From assembly GCA_009617715.1 (NCBI GenBank), contig VTFK01000138.1:1177360-1241359 (forward strand): a DNA stretch of 64,000 nucleotides, in the 5' to 3' direction. Below the pieces are notes generated by a model that saw only the letters and a program-made list of their open reading frames with translations, ran no database searches and was not told the DNA's origin. The number at the start of each line of letters is the position of its first letter. Positions within the stretch are counted from its first letter, which is position 1. Origin of the DNA: Plectrocnemia conspersa (Eukaryota > Arthropoda > Insecta > Trichoptera > Polycentropodidae). The translations under genes and the position numbers were made by a program. Positions 56,726-64,000 of the stretch are shown piece after piece.

Positions 56726-57280
56726 AATTTTATAACATATTTTATTAGTTAACGTTTATGAAAACAGAAAAATGGGGTTTTGTATTTGTATAGTTTTTGA
56801 ATCAAACTGTTACCGTGTCGAAAACTTTTACTTAATCTAACATAAAGGCCCGTACTCTTTTTCATATTTAAATTGGCGCATATATGCTTTATCAAATTAT
56901 TATATTAATATATTGTCGAGTAATTTTTGCGGAAACCAAACCGTTCGTTACTAATTTTATTCTCCAGTGATTCTATTGAACAAAAAAATATTATTATAAC
57001 GTCGGGCCGGCCGTTCTCGAAAAAATTCAGGCTTTTAATAGAATACATTTTAAAATACATTTAGTCACCAACAGATGTTTATTATACGGTTAATGCATTT
57101 TCTTAAATATTGTATCAAATAAAAAATATATTGAAAGTGTAAAAAATACTTGTAAAATTAAGGAAATTAAAATTCCCTGCAACGAAAAATAAATGTATTT
57201 CTTTTATTGTATGTTATGGAAATGATTAATTATGTTTTATAAATATATATGTTTTTTTAATATCTTAATTATTTTATTAA

Positions 57281-57357
57281 CCCTCCGTTACTTGCTTGGC
57301 GTCTATGAGACTAAAAGACGTAATAAACAAAACGTAAAAAGTGGAAGTAACGGAGGG
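57281..57357. mobile_element. 77-bp piggyBac-like miniature element, intact ends, TTAA duplication
   Basis: TTAA at 57277-57280 and 57358-57361 flank perfect 13-bp inverted ends CCCTCCGTTACTT / AAGTAACGGAGGG. The 51-bp interior is non-coding. Perfect ends suggest a recent insertion. Its ends differ from those of the 8863-9088 element, so the two belong to different families. Confidence 0.88.
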
Positions 57358-58109
57358 TTAAATAAATATTTAAAAATATATCTAAAATTTTTTTTTTAAT
57401 ATTTAAATGAATAATTTATGAATTTAAGATATGCAAAAAAAACATATCAAAGGCACAGTTTCTTCTAACTTTTTTGAGCGTATAAACCATTTTTTTAAAA
57501 CTTTATAAAATAAGATTTTTTTTGAAATTTATTTTATTTCTATGGTGTAGTAGGAGTAGCGAAATTTATTTACATAATATACAATTTTATCAGTTTCGAA
57601 ATATATATTTGGCTATTTTTTAGTTTATATATTTTATCATTTTTAATTTGAATTATTTTTAATATTTATAGCAAAAAAATTTAAATTTTAAATAATATAT
57701 ATTTTTTATTAAAAAGCAGACAGCTATATTTTTTTGTATTTTTTTGGTTTATTATATTTTTTTATTAGTACGAGAACTTCCAAAAAAAGCAATTCCAAGA
57801 ATATTATTAGTTTTAATTAAACATATTTTCTTTGACTATGTTATTATTATACACCGCAATGCATATTATAATTTAGAATTATTCATAGTGTGCTCAGCGA
57901 ATAAAATAAGTCAAATTATACTGTTGGTGTACGCAGATAAATTAGCTCAACCCTAATTAATTTGCATATACTTTAGCTTACATTATTTATAGCTCAAAGC
58001 CTTAAGTCGTTACGGTGCGCATTGCAACAAATAAAGTTTAACTTAAATTTAATTTAATCAAAACAACCAGGATATTCAACCTCACTACACAAATTGGAAA
58101 AATATTCAT

Positions 58110-58470
58110 ACCATCCTATTAAAAGTATACGCCGTTCTTATCCATCGTGTATTCCCAGACACCTGTAACGAGCATTTGCCCTTTGTGCGATTCGGTCGGC
58201 ATTCAGGTGTAATTTTTCAGATCGATAATATGACGTATGTGGGTATGAGTGTATTTGGTAGGGCAGATGCTTTGGGGTAGGACAACAACCCTGTTCATCC
58301 CCCCGTGCATAAATAATTCAGCGCATCGACCGGAATGATCATCCTCGTGCAAAATTACGCTGCATTTTGAAATGCTGAATAATGCAAAACAATCGTATTG
58401 CGAGCACACCCAACTCGCTACCAGCACATCCAGCTAGCTGCGGAACGACAGCTGGATTCGCTTAAAACGA
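58110..58470. promoter_or_regulatory. GC-richer island (candidate regulatory element)
   Basis: 360 bp of balanced composition (tgtgcgattcggtcggcatt; gcgcatcgaccggaatgatc) with homeodomain-like taat motifs. No coding frame with features. Confidence 0.3.
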
Positions 58471-59044
58471 CATATTCAACTTTGAATAACACAATATTAT
58501 ATAACTGCCGCGTGCTATGCGTATAAACGTATGATATTTCATAAAAATGTACTCAAATTATCATTTGGCATAATATATTATACAGAATGTTCTAAACGAA
58601 AAGGTCATCACTTTATTATATAAACATACATATAGAGATTTAACGAAATACATTTAACATTAATATTCCCTGCTGCCGAACTACGATAATCAAAAACTAG
58701 GATCATACTGAAGCTTGGTTTCGAGGATTAGTAAAAATCTACACGCGATTTATCCATATTTACTATTACTATGATATATAAGTGTCTACTGTAAAATATG
58801 TGTATCATATCTAAAAATCTATTAATACTTTTACCGCAAATGGTTAACTCAAAAAAATATTTTTAAATAAAATTGAATAGCAAATTAAAGAGCATAAAAT
58901 TTACAAATAAAAATATTATTCACTTATAACATTGAATCGATTTCCATTAATTACTTTTTAAGTATAACAGACTCGGCTCTTGCCTGTTTATATATTCTAA
59001 CAAGATTGAAGCAAGCTTACGTAATATAAAGACTTTTCCATAAT

Positions 59045-59290
59045 AATGGGGCACCCAATAAGTTGCAACCCTTTTTTTGTATACTGTCAATGAATTTTGG
59101 GAGAAAAATTGCATCTGCAATTTTTCTGCAGCTTAATTTTTGGTTTTAAAATGTGTTGGGCAACATTTTATTTTAATTTTGTCTATACATGCTCTATAAG
59201 ATTTAGGTGCGGTGACAGTAAGCCATACTAAAAGCGTCAAACCATTTGACGCAAATCAATTTTTATCGAAGTATGGCACAGAGCGTTTTC
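59045..59290 (-). mobile_element. Tc1-like transposase fragment
   Basis: Minus strand reads LSPHLNLIEHV, stop, TKLK (compare SPDLNPIEHVWDELK, with the catalytic Glu retained in IEH), followed in a shifted frame by IADAIFLPKFIDSIQKK, matching the Tc1 C-terminus. It ends near a ggcacccaataagttgcaac sequence at 59050 that may be the element's end. Confidence 0.6.
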
Positions 59291-61329
59291 TTGGTGGAAT
59301 CGGAATTTCTACTGGAAATATTTTTCAGTAGAAATCCATTAAAGTATAAATATATTAATTTCGTACCAACTATTTGAATGCTGTATTCGTACTACTTATA
59401 ATTTACGATTCTCTAATTTACACAATACTCATAAATAAGCATGGTATATTTTAAATTGCAAATATTATAAGCTTGTAGTAGGTAGACATTATAGTGCAAC
59501 ACTTGCTATCATAAAAGCTGAAATAGTTTCTAAACAGTCGTATAACACAAACTGCAAGTAATATTATCCAACCGTATAACAGTAATCTAGCATATAACGC
59601 AAACATACTTTTTCAAAGTAGTATATCATGCAAATCTCTGAATGCCTAGTTAAATTATAAAATATATTATGCGACTTATAATTAAGTCGACTGTAAGCTT
59701 CATAGGCTCGTATCTATCATATTTTATCACTGAAGTTAATTGTATTCAAAACCTGTCCAAACTAATAAATTGAAATTGCCTTATCTTACCCCCAGACGTG
59801 TATCATCAACTTGTATAATGTCCATTGCAGTTCGGATTAAATTCTATTTCGGACGCTGCTGGGGTTATATAATATATTATTTAACTATGATAAATTGTGA
59901 AGCAATTGTTTGATTTAATTTTAATTTTTAATTGGATAAGTTAACCGCTTGAAAGATAGTTTTTTGCAATAAAATATTATTATATTTTGCCCGATTGTAA
60001 TACGAATGATTATTTAAAGTATAAATACAATGTAATAAAATATTTATATTGTTTTTAAATCTTTTTGCGACTGCCAATCGGTAAATAATTGTTAAAATAT
60101 TTGTTTCTTCATTTTTATATAAGTTTATCAGTATTTAAAGCACAGGGGTTTAAATACATTTTTCATTAAAAACGCCACTTATTTGTATTAAAAATTAAAA
60201 ATATTATTTTGGTAATTTATGTCGCTATTGTAATACATATGAACAAAACTGCAACGAACAGCAGTTTATTTTCTCGCATAGAAGAAACGTATCATTAAAC
60301 AAACCTAGTACTAGACTAAGGTTCGGTAAACTAACAGTGTTGACAATTAAAAAATCGTATTTTTTTTAATGTATTCAAAATAATAATATATACATTTATA
60401 CACATGACCATTCCATAAATATATAATTATTATTTATTTTGATTTCTGATTAAGAAATAACTCAATTTGATGATAATAGCGAAGCTTAATATTATTATTT
60501 ATAAGAGTATGTTATAAATATAAGGTGCTAATACTAAAGGGAGCTATGTATGCTTACAAGCAAATGCTGAATTAAATTTGTCTCATTTATCATTGTCGAG
60601 AGAAAAAATATTCAACAAAAAGTAATTTGATGAATGAGCGTTGCATATATTGGATTGCCTATGGATATGCTAACTTGTTATCATTTATTTCAATTTTTCA
60701 GTTACAATAGAACTTGAAAATAAATCGGAGCTCATGTGCGGATTTTCGAGTGCGTACTTTCAATTGATAACAATTATATACAACGTGCTAGTGTGATATT
60801 GTTCGGTTTTTTCATACAAATAGTGTATTTATTATTTGTTTCCAATTAAATTTCAAGTGTCGTTATAAGTTTTAAATGATTAGGGCATTCTAAGTGATGC
60901 TTTAAATTTAAAAAATTTTCTAAATATTTGCATATGTACCGACTTGAACTTTAATAGAAAGTGTTGATTTGTACTCGTTTAATATCTTTTGTGTTAAATT
61001 TAACATTAAGAAAAATCACAATTTAAAATACGTAGCTATTAACTATCTTACAGAGTTGCAGTTAGTAAAAAAAATACAGATAACTTGAATTGAAACAACA
61101 TATAGAGTATGGTTGATTAATATATGTTAGACTGTATAAAATTGCAAATTCCTTAGTGTTAAAAATGTAATTTTTAGGTCTTTATATTATATTTGAAGGC
61201 TCACAATAAAATCAGAAACAATAGTTTTTAAGATTAAATACGAGACATAAAACCAAATGACATTAAAAAAAATTATAAGCAAATCCTACTGACTGTTGAG
61301 AGGGATGGGATTTTAACAATAATTATTTA

Positions 61330-61600
61330 TTTGTGTCTGCTTAAAATCAGTGTGGTACACGTCAATCTGATATGTCATGGTTAATTTGTTATTTGGGCAG
61401 ATTTGTGAGATGGTACAGCGCTGACACGCCATTAGTCGCGAATCGGCAAAGGTCACACAGTTCCAATTCCGGACGAGGAGATTTGTCGTGATTAGATTCG
61501 CACTATCGCGTAAATTATGACAGTTCAATTATATAATATTTCACACGTGTGTGCGGTTTCAACCCCTAATTACTATCAGTGGTCTGTCAGACCGCTCACT
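61330..61600. promoter_or_regulatory. GC-richer island with nuclear-receptor-like half site
   Basis: 270 bp (acgccattagtcgcgaatcg; ttccaattccggacgaggag). At about 61447 it has caaaggtcac, similar to an orphan nuclear receptor (FTZ-F1/ERR-type) half site. By-eye match only. Confidence 0.25.
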
Positions 61601-61663
61601 TTTTAGTTATGTCTAGTAATAGTATATCTCTTACGTGGTTTTAGTAACTAATGTTATGCTAAA

Positions 61664-61690
61664 CCAGTGGTCCTTATTATTTTTAGGCCT
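61664..61690 (+). mobile_element. hAT-like terminal-repeat relic
   Basis: CCAGTGGTCCTTATTATTTTTAGG (here split: CCAGTGGTCC then TTATTATTTT then TAGG) resembles the CAGTGGTTCTTAAC-type ends of hAT elements. No partner end or transposase seen nearby. Confidence 0.3.
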
Positions 61691-61855
61691 AGGATTTTTC
61701 TCATATCATTAAAGGGCCAATTCGGGCCAAACTATGAAAAATACATAATTTTCAATTTTTTATTTAAAAATTCATATTCAAAAAAATCTCACATAAGTAC
61801 ATAATCAAATTAAAAAATAAGTAAAGAAAATGGTATTAAATATAAAATATACACA

Positions 61856-62175
61856 TTGTAGCGACCACACGCAGATGACCACATTTGAAAGGGTCTTTTC
61901 TCAAAACTTGTGTTAATTTACTGTAACCAATATGATTAATTATCAAGAAGGAAACAATACTATAACATAAAGAATTTAAACCACACCCTGCCCTCGTTAC
62001 GACCAGAAAAAATCCCATGAATAACACCGAGTTTGTTCTTATTGTAAATATTCTCCGTCATTGAGAGAATATTATTTTGTTGCCAAGCGGTCATAGTATC
62101 ACAGATCTACAACATTCATATTGCAATGCAATACGACCTTGGAAAATGCCCATTAAACGAATTGTATAAAAAAAT
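61856..62175 (+). repeat. Dispersed repeat family DR1, third clear copy
   Basis: Shares with the 17-kb copy the 5' block (cgcagatgaccacatttg versus ctcagatgctctcatttg) and the following ttgtgttaattta segment. With both it shares cgttacgaccagaaaaaat, tgccaagcggtca and tacgaccttggaaaatgccc. Ends soon after that block; decayed, no long frame. Confidence 0.6.
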
Positions 62176-62699
62176 TTTTAGTAAAATCCATAAACCGTTT
62201 TTCAAATTATGTTTGGTACCAAGCAATATTATTTACAAAACGCTTACTATAAAAATATTAGATAAAGGTTAATTATCCAATAAAGTTTTACAACATATAA
62301 TATAAATCAAATTTATTTTCAAATATATGTTTTTAATTTAAAATCATATTCTATAACTAAATAAAAAAAATAATATACATTTTTTGCTCTGCATTTGATA
62401 TTTTATATGCACACTGAAAGGTTGTGAGTTTAACTGTAAAATTACTGCAGTATGCAATTTATTGCTTGTGTATTTTTTTCTTATTTAATTTCACCCTAGT
62501 CTAATTCTTTTTGTGTGATTTTATCACGAATAATTTTTTCTTTGCAATTTAATCTAGACAACGATTTATGATATCGACATAAACCTTTTTCTGAAAATAC
62601 ACTTTGTAAGAATCTCGTCTAAGTTTGTCTTACTATCTTGTTTTAAAAAAAAATATAGTGTTCTTATCTAATGTAAGTTACTAAAATTAAAATAGTTTA

Positions 62700-62765
62700 G
62701 TCTGTAAGTTCTAAACTGGTAACTCAAAAGTTACAGGTTCGGTTTCCTGCAGCAGAGTTTTTAAT
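62700..62765 (+). other. tRNA-like segment with B-box match
   Basis: Has a GTAAC...GTTAC stem-loop followed by a T-arm-like CAGGTTCGGTTTCCTG, close to the Pol III B box GGTTCRANTCC. No acceptor stem pairs, so a pseudo-tRNA or SINE fragment at best. Confidence 0.3.
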
Positions 62766-62769
62766 TATA

Positions 62770-63800
62770 AAAATACACTATTAATTTTATTAAAAACGGA
62801 ATCAGCTGGAAAATAACAAATTTTGATTGTTAATAATAATAAATATAATAATTTATTATTAATGATATAGATGTAGCCTATTCCCGCACTTTAAGTCTAG
62901 TGGTTAATTATATTTTGTATGTATTCATTATGTCTGACACATAGTGACACCTATTGATTGTAGGCTGTAATAATAATTGTTTATAATTATTAAAATAGAT
63001 TTTAGATTTGTTTGTATTCAATAACCAGTTAAGATTAACAAAGGCTATTTAAAAAAATTAAAAATTGTGACTTCAGGCAATAAATGTTTGAGAAAAAAAT
63101 AAATAGATAAAAATGGTTTCAATAAAAAAATCATTTTACATTTTTATGAGAGTTTTGAGAACAAACTGTGGAAAAATAAATTCATATCAACATAAAATTT
63201 ACCTTAAGTATATATTTAAAAAGAGCTATTTAAAATATAAATCGTAAGTTAAAAAATCTTTGAGAAAAAAGTAAAAAAATTAAAAGTTTGAAAGTAAAAT
63301 AAAAATTAAAACTATAGCTTTGTGAAAAAAACTAAAAAATTGTATATCCGTAAAATAAATCTAATTAAATATATAAAGAAACTTTTATATGTAAATATTA
63401 AAAGAAAATAAAGATAAATATAAATGTATTTCTAGAATGACTATATAAAATATTCATTATTCTGTGAGAAAAATGTGAGGAAGTAAAAAATATTAATGGA
63501 TAATATGTATTAAGATAATACAAAATTTTATCACATTAATGAATTTTTATTTTAAAATTGATTAAAAAAAAACATACTTTAAAAGTAACATGAGCTAAAT
63601 AATATTTTTTTAAATCTAAAATGAAAAAATATGTCTATAAAACAATAATATTACTTTTATATAAAATATTAATTTATTTTATTTCAGTTTTATACGTTTA
63701 TCTGAAATTCCTAGGTCCTATTAATAAAACTTGTCAAAATATGTATCTAATTTATTGTTTTCTGAAGATCAATAATCAATAAATCGGTATTTTTTTTGAT
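62770..63800. other. Very AT-rich DNA, nothing recognised
   Basis: A-rich low-complexity sequence with many short A runs. No gene, hairpin of note or transposon motif seen. Confidence 0.6.
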
Positions 63801-63829
63801 TAGTTAATTGTTTGTATAATAACCCTTTC

Positions 63830-63902
63830 GTGCCCGGTGGGAATACGGTTTCCCACTTTCGAAATTGCCCTAAAAAGGTCAGTGGGAATTACGTTTCCCA
63901 AT
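63830..63902. repeat. Two 45-bp-spaced copies of a GTGGGAA / TTCCCAC palindrome
   Basis: GTGGGAA-TACGGT-TTCCCAC at 63837-63856 and TGGGAA-TTACGT-TTCCCA at 63883-63900. Just upstream, aaccctttcgtgcccgg looks like a CCC-starting piggyBac-type end, though the flanking tetramer is ATAA, not TTAA. The element, if any, continues beyond the window. Confidence 0.6.
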
Positions 63903-64000
63903 TTTATTCACTACTACCATCTAGATTTATTATTGGGTATTGAAAAAACATTTTACCTACTTCATCGATTGAACTTAAAAGTGGCAGTTGAGTTTAAAAT

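Overview
The window is eukaryotic nuclear DNA, most likely from an insect. It is strongly AT-rich and has long introns, GT-AG splice junctions and many decayed transposons. The order of insect cannot be fixed from the sequence. There are no rRNA genes, operons, CRISPR arrays or prokaryotic features.

The one gene that can be reconstructed with confidence is on the plus strand between 688 and 31510. Seven coding exons join without a frameshift into a 290-residue protein with a signal peptide, two immunoglobulin domains and a hydrophobic C-terminal tail. It belongs to the Dpr (defective proboscis extension response) family of neuronal cell-surface proteins and most resembles Dpr12. Automatic pipelines often name such genes 'zwei Ig domain protein zig-8-like'. 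Exon 1 carries the signal peptide. Exons 2-4 and the start of exon 5 make Ig1, the rest of exon 5 and exon 6 make Ig2, and exon 7 makes the C-terminal attachment tail. Introns 1, 4 and 5 are about 13.1, 6.8 and 7.1 kb.

The introns hold transposon debris, repeats and moderately GC-richer islands that may be regulatory. Intron 1 has a degenerate tandem array with a small hairpin in each unit (7.73-8.86 kb) directly abutting a TTAA-flanked piggyBac-like miniature element. Intron 4 has a (TA)~90 microsatellite, a 27-bp hairpin and a copy of an unidentified dispersed repeat with Cys-containing reading frames. Intron 5 has a Jockey-like reverse transcriptase fossil on the minus strand and a hAT transposase fossil.

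From 31.5 to 64 kb no gene can be reconstructed. The stretch holds fossils of non-LTR retrotransposons of at least two kinds, Tc1/mariner transposases, a perfect 77-bp piggyBac-like miniature element, foldback elements, and islands of GC-richer sequence spaced every 2-4 kb. It reads as a gene desert or a large intron of a neighbouring gene, plausibly with regulatory elements. An 80-codon reading frame ending in a strong splice donor near 40.36 kb is the only other exon candidate.

Transposon calls come from motifs seen in translations of the sequence and compared with remembered family features. No database search was run.
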